From assembly GCF_009811555.1 (NCBI RefSeq), contig NZ_BLIN01000007.1:269190-333189 (forward strand): a stretch of 64,000 nucleotides of DNA. Reading direction: 5' to 3'. Numbering within the stretch: position 1 is the stretch's first letter; each line of letters opens with the position of its first letter. Positions 1-9,723 of this stretch are shown here, piece after piece. Source of the stretch: Streptomyces caniferus (GTDB lineage Bacteria > Actinomycetota > Actinomycetes > Streptomycetales > Streptomycetaceae). The position numbers were made by a program, and so were the translations under genes. Under the pieces are notes generated by a model. The model saw only the letters and a program-made list of their open reading frames with translations. It searched no databases and was not told where the DNA came from.

Positions 1-614
1 TCGCCACCCTCGATATCACCTTCGACGCGCTGGTCATGGCCGGATTCGGGGAGCCGGGCCGGGAAGGAGCCCAGGAGCTGCTGGACGTCCCCGTCCTGGA
101 CATCACCGAGAGCGCCGCCCAGATGGCCATGATGCTCGGCCACGCCTACGGCATCGTCACCACCCTCGACCGTGCCGTACCGCAGATCGAGGACCGGCTG
201 CTGACCGCCGGACTGCTCCAGCGCTGCGCCGCGGTCCGCGGCACCGGGCTCGGCGTCCTGGAGCTGGAGCGGGACGGGGAGCGGACCGTCGAGGTGATCA
301 TCGAGACCGCCCGCGAGGCCGTCCGGGCCGGCGCCGAGGTGATCTGTCTGGGCTGCGGCGGCATGGCCGGGCTCCAGGAGAAGGTCGCCGCGGCGCTCGG
401 GGTGCCCGTGGTGGACGGCGTCGCGGCTGCGGTCAAGTTCGCCGAGGCGGTCGTCGGGCTCGGGCTGACCACCAGTACGGGACGCAGCTTCGCGCCGCCC
501 CGCCCCAAGGCCATCGGCTCCTGGCCGCTGAGCGCGCATCTGCGGCCGTCCCCGGGGCGCGCTCAGGGTTCCCTGCGCGACGCCGAATTTTCCGCACAGA
601 CATCAGGCATCTGA
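1..614 (+). CDS. Asp/Glu (hydantoin/allantoin) racemase family protein, 5' partial
   Basis: The gene enters from the left edge. The frame is open from base 3 (ATLDITFDALVMAGFG...) and stops at 612-614, so the N-terminus and its first catalytic Cys lie outside the window. The visible part has the hydantoin-racemase pattern: ITES..AMMLGH, GIVTTLDRAVPQIEDRL, and the second catalytic Cys in ICLGCGGMAGL, followed by PVVDGVAAAVKFAEAVV. The family uses a two-Cys acid/base pair to racemise hydantoins, allantoin, Asp or Glu. The permease starts 41 bp downstream, and allantoinase and allantoicase follow, so allantoin racemase is the most likely role; this is inference from context. The last ~40 residues (after GRSFAPPRPK) are a low-similarity tail. 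Confidence 0.85.
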   Translation, partial: ATLDITFDALVMAGFGEPGREGAQELLDVPVLDITESAAQMAMMLGHAYGIVTTLDRAVPQIEDRLLTAGLLQRCAAVRGTGLGVLELERDGERTVEVIIETAREAVRAGAEVICLGCGGMAGLQEKVAAALGVPVVDGVAAAVKFAEAVVGLGLTTSTGRSFAPPRPKAIGSWPLSAHLRPSPGRAQGSLRDAEFSAQTSGI

Positions 615-655
615 CAACTGACCCCGAGCTCCACCCGATCTGCCTGGGAGGACAC

Positions 656-2203
656 GTGACCACACCCCCGAAGTCCCCGCCGCCGGACCCGCGCCTCTTC
701 AACGAGGACCTCGCACCGGCCCCCGAGCGCACCTGGGGCACGTACAGCATCTTCGCGCTGTGGATGTCCGACACCCACGCGATCAGCAACTACGCCTTCG
801 CCTCCAGCCTGTTCGTGCTGGGCCTGCCCGCCTGGGAGGTGTTCGTGGCGCTGCTGGCCGGCATCACGATCGTCTACGGGCTGATGAACCGGATGGGCCA
901 CGCCGGGCACCGGACCGGCGTCCCCTATCCGGTCCTCGCCCGCGCCAGCTGGGGTGTCTACGGCGCCAACATCCCCGCCCTGCTGCGCGCGATCATGGCC
1001 GTGGCCTGGTACGGCATCCAGACCTGGCTGGCCTCGACCGCCGTCGTCCTGCTGACGCTGCAGCTCGCGCCGGGGCTGGACGCCTACCACCACAACTCGA
1101 TACTGGGGCTGTCCACCCTGGGCTGGGTCGCCTTCCTGGTGATGTGGGGGCTGCAGGCCGTCCTGCTGACCCGGGGGATGGAGTTCATCCGCAAGGTCCA
1201 GGACTTCGCGACCGGGCCGGTGGTCTGGCTCGTCGTCCTCGCGCTCGCGGTGTACCTGGTCGTCAAGGCCGGCGGCGACATCTCGCTGACCCGCAGCCTC
1301 ACCGGCCTCAGCGGTTCCGCGCAGGTCGAGCAGAGTCTGATCGCGGTCAGCCTGACCGTCGCCACGTTCCTGACGCTGGTCCTCAACTACGCCGACTTCG
1401 CCCGTTTCACCCCCGACCACCGCTCCTACCGGCGCGGCAATCTGATCGGGCTGCCGGTGAACTTCACCGCCTTCGCCGTGGTCGCCGTCCTCGTCACCGC
1501 GGGCACGATCTCCGTCTTCGGCGAGGCGATCTACGACCCGGTGAAGGTGATCCAGAAGATCGACAACCCGGTGGTCACGGTCATCGGCGCGCTGGCCTTC
1601 ATCGTCGCCACCATCGGCATCAACGTCGTCGCCAACTTCGTCTCGCCCGCCTACGACTTCGCCAACCTCGCGCCGAAATACCTGAACTTCAAGCGCGGCG
1701 GCATGATCACCGCGCTGCTGGCGATCGTCGTCATGCCCTGGAAGCTGTACTCGTCCGCGCTGGTGATCCAGTACTTCCTGGGGGCGCTCGGTGCCTTCCT
1801 CGGCCCGCTGGTGGCGATTCTGCTCGTCGACTACCACCTGGTGCGCCGCGGCCGGATCGACGTCGATGCGCTGTTCTCGGCCGATGCCCGGGGCGCGTAC
1901 TACTACCGCAGGGGCTACAACCCGAAGGCCGCGGCCGCCTTCCTGCCGGCCGCGGCGGTGTGTGCCGCGCTCGCCCTGGTCCCGGCCCTCGACGTGGTCG
2001 CGCCGTTCTCCTGGATCGTCGGCATGGGGCTCGCCGGTGCGCTCTACGCCCTGCTCTCCCACCGCGAGCGTGCCGCGGCGGGCGCCGCCCCGATCCCGGA
2101 CGAGATCATCGCGTCGCAGGTCAGCGCCGCCGCGGCGGAGGCGTCGACGATGCCGGAGGCGGCCCGTCCGCTCATCCCGCCGGTGCCCGTCGAGGGGTCT
2201 TGA
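656..2203 (+). CDS. NCS1 family nucleobase/allantoin permease
   Basis: A 515-residue polytopic membrane protein of the NCS1 (nucleobase:cation symporter-1) family, which imports uracil, cytosine, hydantoins or allantoin. The N-terminal region FNEDLAPAPERTWGTYSIFALWMSD is the typical NCS1 entry sequence, and about twelve hydrophobic segments follow. The motifs GVPYPVLARASWGVYGANIPALLRA and NPVVTVIGALAFIVATIGINVVANFVSPAYDFANLAP (TM8-9) are characteristic. The GTG start at 656 has GGGAGG about 5 bases upstream. It sits between a racemase and the allantoinase/allantoicase pair, so allantoin is the likeliest substrate. The substrate itself cannot be read from the sequence. Confidence 0.9.
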   Translation: MTTPPKSPPPDPRLFNEDLAPAPERTWGTYSIFALWMSDTHAISNYAFASSLFVLGLPAWEVFVALLAGITIVYGLMNRMGHAGHRTGVPYPVLARASWGVYGANIPALLRAIMAVAWYGIQTWLASTAVVLLTLQLAPGLDAYHHNSILGLSTLGWVAFLVMWGLQAVLLTRGMEFIRKVQDFATGPVVWLVVLALAVYLVVKAGGDISLTRSLTGLSGSAQVEQSLIAVSLTVATFLTLVLNYADFARFTPDHRSYRRGNLIGLPVNFTAFAVVAVLVTAGTISVFGEAIYDPVKVIQKIDNPVVTVIGALAFIVATIGINVVANFVSPAYDFANLAPKYLNFKRGGMITALLAIVVMPWKLYSSALVIQYFLGALGAFLGPLVAILLVDYHLVRRGRIDVDALFSADARGAYYYRRGYNPKAAAAFLPAAAVCAALALVPALDVVAPFSWIVGMGLAGALYALLSHRERAAAGAAPIPDEIIASQVSAAAAEASTMPEAARPLIPPVPVEGS

Positions 2204-2230
2204 CGGGCCGCGGTCCGGAGTGAAGACTCT

Positions 2231-2247
2231 TTCAACAGACTGTTGAA
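2231..2247. promoter_or_regulatory. Perfect palindrome before allB, candidate AllR-type operator
   Basis: TTCAACAG and CTGTTGAA form a perfect 8-bp inverted repeat around a single central A, 114 bp upstream of the allantoinase start and just after the permease stop. IclR-family repressors such as the Streptomyces allantoin regulator AllR bind short palindromes of this TTCAA/TTGAA kind near allantoin genes. No allR gene is in the window, so the assignment is inference. Confidence 0.55.
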
Positions 2248-2360
2248 TTTCGTAGGTCGTTCCCGCGTGCACCGTGCCCCGGACGGCACGGCCGCCCCGG
2301 CGGCCGTGCGCCCCGCACGCCGTCACGCAACGATGAAGACAGAAAAGAGGAGGGGACCGG

Positions 2361-3704
2361 GTGTCCGAAACAGAGCTGGTGCTGCGCTCCACACGCGTCG
2401 TCACCCCGCAGGGGACACGCGCCGCGTCCGTCGCCGTCGCGGACGGCACGATCACCGCGGTGCTGCCGCACGACGCCGAGGCTCCGGCCGGGGCGCAGGT
2501 ACGGGACTTCGGCGACGACGTCCTGCTGCCCGGCCTCGTCGACACCCACGTCCACGTCAACGACCCCGGCCGCACCGAGTGGGAGGGCTTCTGGACCGCC
2601 ACCCGCGCGGCCGCGGCCGGCGGCATCACCACCCTCCTGGACATGCCGCTCAACAGCCTCCCGCCCACCACCACCGCCGCCCACCTCGAGGTGAAGCGCG
2701 AGGTCGCCCGCGCCAAGGCCCATGTCGACGTCGGCTTCTGGGGCGGCGCCGTCCCCGGCAACGTCAAGGATCTGCGCCCGCTGCACGACGCCGGAGTCTT
2801 CGGCTTCAAATGCTTTCTCTCGCCCTCCGGCGTGGACGAGTTCCCCCAGCTCGACCAGGAGCAACTGGCCGCCGCCCTCGGCGAGATCGCCGGATTCGAC
2901 GGCCTGCTGATCGTGCACGCCGAGGACCCGGGCCATCTGGGCGCGGCCCCCGAGCCGCACGGCCCGAAGTACGCCGACTTCCTCGCCTCCCGCCCCCGTG
3001 CCTGCGAGAACGACGCCATCGCCGGGCTGATCGCGCTCGCCCGGCGGCTCGACGCACGGGTGCACGTCCTGCACCTGTCCTCCAGCGACGCGCTGCCGCT
3101 GATCGCCGCCGCCAGGCGCGAGGGTGTCCGGATCACCGTCGAGTCCTGCCCGCACTTCCTGACCCTGACCGCCGAGGAAATCCCGGACGGCGCAACGGAG
3201 TTCAAGTGCTGCCCGCCGATCCGCGAGGCCGCCAACCAGGACGCGCTGTGGGAGGGACTGGCCGACGGCACCATCGACTGCATCGTCTCCGACCACTCGC
3301 CCTCCACCGCCGACCTCAAGACCGCCGACTTCGGCGCGGCCTGGGGCGGCATCTCCTCCCTCCAGCTCGGCCTGCCCGCCATCTGGACCGAGGCGCGCGA
3401 GCGCGGTCACACCCTCGACGACGTCGTGCGCTGGATGGCCACCGCACCCGCCGCGCTGGCCGGACTCGGCCACAAGGGCGCCATCGAACCCGGCCGGGAC
3501 GCGGACTTCACGGTCCTCGCCCCCGAGGAGACCTTCACCGTGGACCCGCAGAACCTCCAGCACCGCAACAAGATCACCGCATACGCCGGGAAGACCCTGC
3601 ACGGCGTCGTACGGTCCACCTGGCTGCGCGGCCGGCAGATCAACGACGGCGCCACCCTCGCCGAGCCCACCGGCGAACTGCTCGAACGGCCGCATCGGCC
3701 ATGA
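2361..3704 (+). CDS. allB: Allantoinase
   Basis: A 447-residue cyclic amidohydrolase that opens the hydantoin ring of allantoin to give allantoate. It has the binuclear-metal TIM-barrel motifs in order: [16 protein letters not shown] (metal His pair), the carboxylated Lys region [39 protein letters not shown] and [14 protein letters not shown] (metal Asp). Length and motifs fit allantoinase better than dihydropyrimidinase. The GTG start at 2361 is preceded by GAGGAGGGGACCGG. Its TGA overlaps the ATG of the allantoicase gene (ATGA), so the two are translationally coupled. A palindrome about 110 bp upstream may be the operator. Confidence 0.95.
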   Translation: MSETELVLRSTRVVTPQGTRAASVAVADGTITAVLPHDAEAPAGAQVRDFGDDVLLPGLVDTHVHVNDPGRTEWEGFWTATRAAAAGGITTLLDMPLNSLPPTTTAAHLEVKREVARAKAHVDVGFWGGAVPGNVKDLRPLHDAGVFGFKCFLSPSGVDEFPQLDQEQLAAALGEIAGFDGLLIVHAEDPGHLGAAPEPHGPKYADFLASRPRACENDAIAGLIALARRLDARVHVLHLSSSDALPLIAAARREGVRITVESCPHFLTLTAEEIPDGATEFKCCPPIREAANQDALWEGLADGTIDCIVSDHSPSTADLKTADFGAAWGGISSLQLGLPAIWTEARERGHTLDDVVRWMATAPAALAGLGHKGAIEPGRDADFTVLAPEETFTVDPQNLQHRNKITAYAGKTLHGVVRSTWLRGRQINDGATLAEPTGELLERPHRP

Positions 3705-4831
3705 CCACCCCGGGGCTTCCCCGCTACACCGGCGACGCGAGCCCGTACGCCGGCGGGGACCCCTACGCCGACTACCGCACCCCCGGCCCCGCCGGCTTCC
3801 CCTTCACCCACCTCCCCGACCTCGCCGACCGGCGGCTGGGCGCGGGCGTGCTCGCCGCCAACGACGAGTTCTTCGCCGAGCGGGAGAACCTGCTGCGCCC
3901 CGGGCCCGCCCACTTCGACCCCGAGGCCTTCGGTCACAAGGGCAAGACCATGGACGGCTGGGAGACCCGCAGACGGCGCGGCGCCGACGGGGCGCACCCG
4001 TTCCCGGCGGACGAGGACCACGACTGGGCGCTGATCCGGCTCGGCGCGCCCGGCGTGGTCCATGGCATCATCGTCGACACCGCCCACTTCCGCGGCAACC
4101 ACCCGCAGTCCGTCAGCATCCAGGGGGCCTGCGTCGAGGGCTCGCCGTCGCCGGACGAACTCCTCGCCGACGACGTGCCCTGGACCACCCTCGTACCGCG
4201 CACCACCATCGGCGGGCACGCCGCCAACGGCTTCCTCGTCGACGCCGCCCGCCGCTTCACCCACCTGCGCCTCAACCAGCACCCCGACGGCGGCGTGGCC
4301 CGCCTGCGCGTCCACGGCGAGGTGGCCCCCGCGCCCGACTGGCTGGCCGCGCTGGGCACCTTCGACGTCGTCGCGCTGGAGAACGGCGGCCGGGTCGAGG
4401 ACGCCTCGGACCGCTTCTACTCCTCGCCCGCCCACACCATCCAGCCGGGCCGCCCCCGCACGATGGGCGAAGGCTGGGAGACCCGGCGCCGGCGCGGCAC
4501 CGGCAACGACTGGGTCCGCTACCGCCTCACCGCACAGTCCGTGATCCGCGCGGTGGAGGTCGACACCGGCTGTCTCAAGGGCAACTCCGCAGGCTGGGCG
4601 GCCCTGTACGGACGCGACGGCGAGGGTGGCGACTGGGCCGAACTGCTGCCGCGCACCCGCCTGCAGCCCGACACCGTCCACCGCTTCCGGCCGGCCGGCG
4701 CACCGCCCGTCACCCATGTCCGGCTCGACATCTTCCCGGACGGCGGCATCGCCCGGCTGCGGCTGCACGGCTCCCTCACCGCGGAGGGCGCGCGCCGGCT
4801 CGCCGCCCGTCATGAGGAGCTGAACGGCTGA
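3701..4831 (+). CDS. alc: Allantoicase
   Basis: A 376-residue allantoicase that hydrolyses allantoate to ureidoglycolate and urea. The family is built from two related beta-jelly-roll repeats, and both are visible: [13 protein letters not shown] near residue 90 and [22 protein letters not shown] near residue 255. Each is followed by a VDTA/VDTG..KGN motif and by [20 protein letters not shown] or [19 protein letters not shown]. The start ATG overlaps the allB stop by 4 bases (ATGA), which is why this start was chosen over a longer upstream reading frame that runs antiparallel through allB. It completes the racemase-allantoinase-allantoicase series. Confidence 0.95.
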   Translation: MTTPGLPRYTGDASPYAGGDPYADYRTPGPAGFPFTHLPDLADRRLGAGVLAANDEFFAERENLLRPGPAHFDPEAFGHKGKTMDGWETRRRRGADGAHPFPADEDHDWALIRLGAPGVVHGIIVDTAHFRGNHPQSVSIQGACVEGSPSPDELLADDVPWTTLVPRTTIGGHAANGFLVDAARRFTHLRLNQHPDGGVARLRVHGEVAPAPDWLAALGTFDVVALENGGRVEDASDRFYSSPAHTIQPGRPRTMGEGWETRRRRGTGNDWVRYRLTAQSVIRAVEVDTGCLKGNSAGWAALYGRDGEGGDWAELLPRTRLQPDTVHRFRPAGAPPVTHVRLDIFPDGGIARLRLHGSLTAEGARRLAARHEELNG

Positions 4832-4970
4832 CCCACGCCGGGCACGGAGCACGGTCCGGTGCCGAGGACCGCGACACCGGGTCGGTGACCGCGTGACCGG
4901 AGCGGGCGGGGGCGGCGCGGGCGACCGCCGCACCGCACCGGATCAGGTCGCCGGCCCACCGCCCACCGGC

Positions 4971-5651
4971 TCAGTCGGCGACCGAGTTCCAGAACATGAG
5001 CTCGTACGCCTGGAGCAGGCGCCCGTAGCGGTGCGCGAGGGCCGGTTCCGCCTGGCCGGTGTCGAGGCCGTGCTGCACCGCCGCGCGCGCCCTCTCGTCG
5101 ACGTCGGGTGCCGGCCCGGCGAAGAAGCCGAAGAACCCGCAGGCCTCCTCCGGGAAGGCGTAGTGGTCCCGCATCGCCGCCTCGACGATCGCGCAATAGC
5201 CGCCCCACGCCGCGAAGTTGGCGGTCAGCGCGATCGCCACATCGGCCGGCTCGCCGCCGAGGGCGAGCCGGGCCGCATACGAGGGGTACGCCTGGCAGCC
5301 GGGGCGCGGCCGGTACTCCGCGATCTCCCGCTCGCTCAGCTCACAGGCGTCCGCCAGCCCGGCCAGCTGCTTCATGGCCAGCGCCTCACCCTGGGCGAGC
5401 AGGTCGAAGAAGTCGGCCACGGGCGGATCGCCGTCCGCCCGCCGCGCCAGGTGCTGGAAGCTGAGCCGGTCGGAGCTGATCACATGATGCTGTTCGAGGG
5501 CGAGGGTGGCGAACACGGAGCGCGGCGCCGCGCCCGCCTCGATCCGCGCGACCAGCCGGTTGGCGTCGGTGTCCGGGGCGAGGGAGCGGACCGCGTCATC
5601 GAGCACGGCGGCCGCGGTCGGACGAGGGGCATCGGGCGCAGGACGGGCCAT
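4971..5651 (-). CDS. TenA/THI-4 family protein (heme-oxygenase-like fold)
   Basis: A 226-residue, Ala-rich, all-helical protein. It resembles the TenA/PqqC-like proteins annotated in Streptomyces as TenA-family regulators or thiaminase II. Typical pieces are FLDLLAQGEALAMKQLAGLADACELSEREIAEY in the middle, the aromatic/acidic run DHYAFPEEACGFFGFFAGP, and the C-terminal LLQAYELMFWNS. Classical TenA hydrolyses aminopyrimidines in thiamine salvage, but many members of this branch lack proven activity. No thiamine gene is adjacent. The ATG at 5651 has GGAGGAG 9 bases upstream. It converges with allantoicase and is probably transcribed alone. The biochemical role is open. Confidence 0.65.
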   Translation of the reverse strand: MARPAPDAPRPTAAAVLDDAVRSLAPDTDANRLVARIEAGAAPRSVFATLALEQHHVISSDRLSFQHLARRADGDPPVADFFDLLAQGEALAMKQLAGLADACELSEREIAEYRPRPGCQAYPSYAARLALGGEPADVAIALTANFAAWGGYCAIVEAAMRDHYAFPEEACGFFGFFAGPAPDVDERARAAVQHGLDTGQAEPALAHRYGRLLQAYELMFWNSVAD

Positions 5652-5777
5652 GAAATCGGTCTCCTCCGGGGCGAGGGCGGCGGCCAGAGCCTCAGAGTAG
5701 GACGCACGGCGCGGACCGAGGGCCCGATGGCGCGGCCCGTCGGGAAATGGCTGTTCCCTTCAGCCCCTTGGCCCCCC

Positions 5778-8465
5778 TCAGCCCAGAATCACCTCATTGA
5801 CCTCGGGCGCCGCCGCCCCGGACCGCCAGGCCAGGCGCACGCCGTCGACCGCGCCGCCGCCCGCCGTGAGCCGCGTATAGGCCCCGGACAGCGTGCCGAG
5901 CGTGCGCCAGGCACCGCCCGTACGGACCTCGACCGTCGCCGCCCCGGCGGGTGCGCCCCGCGGCCGCAGGACGGTGACGGACCGTGCCGCGCGGGGCGCG
6001 TCGGGGGTGAACTCCAGCGCCTCACCGGACTGCGCCGCCCGCGCCGCCTGATAGACGGTCGCCGGGTCCCCGTCCCCCGCCGCCCGCAGCGCGCTGCCCG
6101 GCGCCGCGGGCGGACCACCGGCCACCGTGGCCGCATCGGCCCCGGCCACCGCGAACTCCCGCACCACCAGCCAGGTGTCCTGGGCCGCGGTGGCCCGTGC
6201 GCGGACGTACCGGGCCCTGGTCCCGGCCGGCGGCTCGGCGCTGACCTCGGCCTTCCCGTCGAACGCGGCGAGCCGGTGCCAGTTCCGGTGATCCGACGAG
6301 TACTCCAGGACACCGTGCCGCAGATAGTCGTCCGGGCTGCCGCTCTTGCCCATCGCCAGCCGTACGGTGCCCAGCGGACGCTCCGCATGCAGATCCAGCT
6401 CCACGAAGGAGCCGGCCTTGGGCGCCGCGCCGCTCCAGAAGTAGGTGGCGTCATCACCGTCGGTCATCCGGGACACCGCGTGGCCCTGGTAGACCGACAG
6501 ATCCGTCGCCCCCTTCGGACGGCCGACGACGCCCAGCGCCTCGTCATGTGCGGCCACCGCGTCCTCGACGAAGGCGTCCAGCACCCCGTCCGCCACCAGC
6601 ACCGGAACCCTCTTCCCCGACATGTCGACGTACACGAACGACGTGGCGGTGCGCACCAGCTCCGGTATCCGCTGCCGCAGTTGCCAGGCCTTCGCGCCGT
6701 CGCCCGCCCTGGTCGCCTCGATCAGCCGAAGGGCGGTGCGGGCCGCGACGCCCCAGGCGCGGGTCGCGTCCAGCCAGGGGCCGCTGTCCTCGACGAACCC
6801 CCGGTCGGGGAGCCGGTCCCGCAGCACCGACGGGGCGTCCTGCAGGTTCCGCAGCACCCCGTCCAGCCGTTGCGCGTCCCCGTCCTTGCCGAACCGCTCG
6901 ATGGCATCGGACAGTTCGGGTGCCTGCCGCGGATTGAGCGAGGAGGAGTAGTGGGCATCGGCGAAGGCGCGCAGCGCCCGTGCCGTCCGCGCGTCGCCGC
7001 CGGCCAGCTCGGCGATCGCCGCGCCCCATGAGGCATGGGCGTCGTACGCGGTGTCGTTCCACGCGTAGTCGGCCACCGTGTACAGCGCGAGCTTGGACGC
7101 GGCAGGCTGGATCATCGGGTTCGCGGTGATCCCCGCCAGCTGTTCCGGCAGCCCCTTCTCGCGGCCGTTGAACGGACCGAGCAGCAGCCGGTTGGTCACA
7201 TAGTCGTTGACCGGGTAGTTGTCCCACGTCAGGATCCGGTGCCCGAACACCTCCCGGGCCCGCTGCGCCTGGGCGACGGTCATCGTCGGGGCGATCACCC
7301 CCACACCGGTCCACTCGACCAGCACGTTCTTGTCCAGCCGGCCGGCCAGCGCCGCCTTGTACGGCGACGGCTTCACGTCGTAGTACTCGGTGGGCACCAT
7401 CTGCAGCGGTTCGGCGCCCGGATGCGTGGCGACGAACTCCTGTTGGACGCGATTGAGCAGATGGGCCTGCGCCGCCCCCGCCGCCCCGCCGCCGGTCCCG
7501 AAGGCCTCCTTGTCCGCCGCGCAGTTCCAGTCCGTATAGCTGATGTCGTCCAGCGGCACCGCGAAGGTCCGCAGACCGATGTCCCACAGCGTCTGGAACT
7601 TGGCGGTCAGCGCCTTGAGGTCCGCATCGGAGCTGTAGCAGACGGACAGCCCGGGGGAGAGGGCGTAGGTGAACTCCACATGCCGCTCGTGCGCCCGGCC
7701 CACCAGCTCCTCGAGCTGCGCGAGCCGGTCCGCGGGGTAGGGGTCACGCCACTTCTCCCGCAAGTAGGGGTCGTCCTTGGGCGAGTACACATAGATGTTC
7801 ATCTTGTGCGCGCCGTAGAAGTCGAGCTGGTCGAGCCGGGCCCCGTGCGACCAGGGGGTGCCGTAGAACCCCTCGATGACACCGCGCAACGGGGTGGCCG
7901 GCCAGTCCCGTACGACGGTGCCCCGCACCTGGCCGCCGGGCCGCTCCCGGTGGGGCAGCAGCTGCCGCAGCGACTGCGCGGCGTAGTACGTACCGGTGGC
8001 GTCCTTGCCGGACAACGCGATCCGGCCCTCGCCGACGGCCAGCGCATAGCCCTCCGCGGGCAGTCCGCCGCCGTCGCGCGTCCCCAGCGCCTCCAGGGCC
8101 CGCGCCGCGCCCGCACCGTCCACATACACCGTCAACTGCCCGTCGCCCGGCGCCCGCCCGGCCCGTACCACCCGGTCCGCACCGGCGTCCGCGAGCGACT
8201 TCTCGACGACGGCCAGCGCCGGGGCATCGGCGTCGGGACCGGCGACGACGGTCACGGAGGGGGTGATGGTGACCCGGTCGGACCGGTCGTGGACGGACCG
8301 GGGCGTGGGGGAGAGGGAGCGGGATGCGGCCATGCCGGGGCTGTGCCGGGGGGTGTCGTGCCCCGCCTTTCCGCCGGAGCCGGGCGGTCCCGCCATGCCC
8401 GTCAGAGGGAGCACGGCCAGGGTCGTGGCCAACGCCGTGGCCGCCGCGGTGCGCGTACGGTGCAT
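5778..8465 (-). CDS. Secreted GH84 beta-N-acetylglucosaminidase with CBM32/F5-8C domain
   Basis: An 895-residue exported glycosidase. An Ala-rich signal peptide (MHRTRTAAATALATTLAVLPLTGMAG) is followed by a GH20b-like N-terminal domain (about residues 55-150) and a GH84 catalytic TIM barrel. The barrel begins RGVIEGFYGTPWSHGARLDQLDFYGAHKMN and contains the diagnostic Asp-Asp pair in FAVPLDDISYTDW (about residues 305-306). GH84 enzymes use substrate-assisted catalysis to release beta-GlcNAc from glycans or glycoproteins. Residues about 650-790 (YQGHAVSRMTDGDDATYFWSG...) form an F5/8-type C (CBM32-like) sugar-binding domain. The reading frame continues 31 codons upstream, but the ATG at 8465 has an AGGAGG ribosome site and begins the signal peptide. 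Confidence 0.92.
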   Translation of the reverse strand: MHRTRTAAATALATTLAVLPLTGMAGPPGSGGKAGHDTPRHSPGMAASRSLSPTPRSVHDRSDRVTITPSVTVVAGPDADAPALAVVEKSLADAGADRVVRAGRAPGDGQLTVYVDGAGAARALEALGTRDGGGLPAEGYALAVGEGRIALSGKDATGTYYAAQSLRQLLPHRERPGGQVRGTVVRDWPATPLRGVIEGFYGTPWSHGARLDQLDFYGAHKMNIYVYSPKDDPYLREKWRDPYPADRLAQLEELVGRAHERHVEFTYALSPGLSVCYSSDADLKALTAKFQTLWDIGLRTFAVPLDDISYTDWNCAADKEAFGTGGGAAGAAQAHLLNRVQQEFVATHPGAEPLQMVPTEYYDVKPSPYKAALAGRLDKNVLVEWTGVGVIAPTMTVAQAQRAREVFGHRILTWDNYPVNDYVTNRLLLGPFNGREKGLPEQLAGITANPMIQPAASKLALYTVADYAWNDTAYDAHASWGAAIAELAGGDARTARALRAFADAHYSSSLNPRQAPELSDAIERFGKDGDAQRLDGVLRNLQDAPSVLRDRLPDRGFVEDSGPWLDATRAWGVAARTALRLIEATRAGDGAKAWQLRQRIPELVRTATSFVYVDMSGKRVPVLVADGVLDAFVEDAVAAHDEALGVVGRPKGATDLSVYQGHAVSRMTDGDDATYFWSGAAPKAGSFVELDLHAERPLGTVRLAMGKSGSPDDYLRHGVLEYSSDHRNWHRLAAFDGKAEVSAEPPAGTRARYVRARATAAQDTWLVVREFAVAGADAATVAGGPPAAPGSALRAAGDGDPATVYQAARAAQSGEALEFTPDAPRAARSVTVLRPRGAPAGAATVEVRTGGAWRTLGTLSGAYTRLTAGGGAVDGVRLAWRSGAAAPEVNEVILG

Positions 8466-8610
8466 CCTTCGGTCCTCCTCGGTGCAGCGAGGTGCGGGGA
8501 CGAGAGGCGTGCGAGCCTTCGCGCCAGCAGGCTTCACCTGCCCGCGGCACCGGGGCAATGGACTTTCGCACCGAAGGGATGGACGTTGGTACCGGCCGTC
8601 TCCCGCGGCG

Positions 8611-8802
8611 TCAGCGCGTCTTGGCGACGAACACCAGGAAGCTCAGGAACGCCAACAGCACATGCGTCGCCACGACATAGATGAACACCCGCACATAGAG
8701 CCCGCGCGGCGGCTTGTCCTCCTTGTACGTCCGGGCGGCGGACCCCGCCCCGGGCAGTGGCCCCGTCGACGGGGGAGTGGCAGGAGTGATCTGATCAGGC
8801 AC
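8611..8802 (-). CDS. Small membrane protein, DUF6126-like
   Basis: A 63-residue protein with a Pro-rich cytoplasmic N-terminus and one C-terminal membrane helix (VRVFIYVVATHVLLAFLSFLVFV). It looks like the DUF6126 small membrane proteins of Streptomyces, which usually sit directly behind an XRE-cupin regulator, as here: its GTG is 36 bp downstream of the regulator stop. GGAAGGA is correctly placed before the GTG at 8802. It is probably co-transcribed with the regulator. The function is unknown. Confidence 0.75.
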   Translation of the reverse strand: MPDQITPATPPSTGPLPGAGSAARTYKEDKPPRGLYVRVFIYVVATHVLLAFLSFLVFVAKTR

Positions 8803-8838
8803 GACGTACGGTCCTTCCGTCGAGAAGGGCGCGCGGGC

Positions 8839-9465
8839 TCACAGCCCGCGGCGCCTGGCGTCGTCGCCGAGGCACAGCTCGGCGGCCCCGCTCTGCAGCA
8901 GCGTGTGGACGAACAGCAGCACCACCCCGCCCGGTGACGCGGAGGCGATCCGGTGCGGGGTCAGCGAGTCGAAGTGCGCGGAGTCGCCCGGGTCGAGTAC
9001 GTGCACCGCCGCGCCGAGCGTCAGCCGCAGCCGCCCCTCCAGGACGTACAGCCACTCCTCGCCCGGATGCACCCGCACCAGATCGCCCTGGGCCCGCTGC
9101 GGCACGTGGACCCGCAGCGCCTGCATCGCCCGCCCGGCGCCGCCCACGGTCCAGTACGTCCAGCCGCCGGCCTCCGACGGCTCGGCACGGCCCGCGCGCA
9201 CGATCGGGTCCCGCTCCGGAGCCGTCTCGCCGAGCAGGTCGGATACCGTGGTGCCGTACGTACGGGCCAGCGCCAGCAGCATCGGCAACGACGGCTGGCG
9301 CTGATTGGTCTCCAGCCGCGACAGGTGCGCGGGAGAGAGTCCCACCAGCCGGGCCGCGGTCTCCAGCGTGAGACCACTGCGCCGGCGCAGGTCACGAAGG
9401 CGCGGCGCGACGGTGGACAGGTCCCCCGGCGGAGCGCCGGCGGGCTCGTCGGGGAGCTCGGTCAT
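8839..9465 (-). CDS. XRE-family regulator with C-terminal cupin sensor
   Basis: A 208-residue regulator. An N-terminal XRE helix-turn-helix (LRDLRRRSGLTLETAARLVGLSPAHLSRLETNQRQPSL, about residues 22-60) is joined to a C-terminal cupin (about 130-200) with VHPGEEWLYVLEGRL, LDPGDSAHFDSLTPHRI and VVLLFVH. The architecture is that of PuuR/SutR-type repressors, which sense small metabolites and usually control a neighbouring transporter or catabolic gene. The ATG at 9465 (MTELPDEP) was chosen because the longer reading frame would run through the 29-bp palindrome just upstream. It is divergent from an amino-acid permease and likely controls both it and itself. Confidence 0.9.
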   Translation of the reverse strand: MTELPDEPAGAPPGDLSTVAPRLRDLRRRSGLTLETAARLVGLSPAHLSRLETNQRQPSLPMLLALARTYGTTVSDLLGETAPERDPIVRAGRAEPSEAGGWTYWTVGGAGRAMQALRVHVPQRAQGDLVRVHPGEEWLYVLEGRLRLTLGAAVHVLDPGDSAHFDSLTPHRIASASPGGVVLLFVHTLLQSGAAELCLGDDARRRGL

Positions 9466-9488
9466 ATCCCCGGTATAACGACCCTTCA

Positions 9489-9517
9489 CCTCTCGGGCAA
9501 AAGATTTGCCCGAGAGG
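9489..9517. promoter_or_regulatory. 13-bp perfect inverted repeat, likely operator of the XRE-cupin regulator
   Basis: CCTCTCGGGCAAA and TTTGCCCGAGAGG are perfect inverted arms separated by AGA. The site lies 24 bp upstream of the regulator start, inside the 258-bp divergent region shared with the permease gene. Length, symmetry and position fit an autoregulatory XRE operator. Confidence 0.75.
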
Positions 9518-9723
9518 CAAAATCCGCTGAACCTTTCGGCCGGTGAGGGCCGCTGCCGGGGCTGTCGCGGCCCGACCAGGGGAAATGCGCCTTCAGTGCG
9601 TAACGGAGTTTTCACCATCAGTACAGGAAAAGTCCGAATAGCGGGCGTTCACCTCTTGCGCACGCACGTCTCTTCACACTCGTGGGGCTCACCGCACGTC
9701 TCAATTAGTGAACAGGCACGACC

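Noticed and set aside
563..3382. Very long minus-strand open frame (939 codons) opposite the allantoin genes
   Set aside because: It is antisense to NCS1 permease and allB, is Arg/Gly/Asp-rich with no domain, and arises from GC-biased third positions.
7035..8684. 549-codon plus-strand open frame opposite the GH84 gene
   Set aside because: Shadow frame of a clear GH84 enzyme; the composition is Arg/Pro/Gly-rich without motifs.
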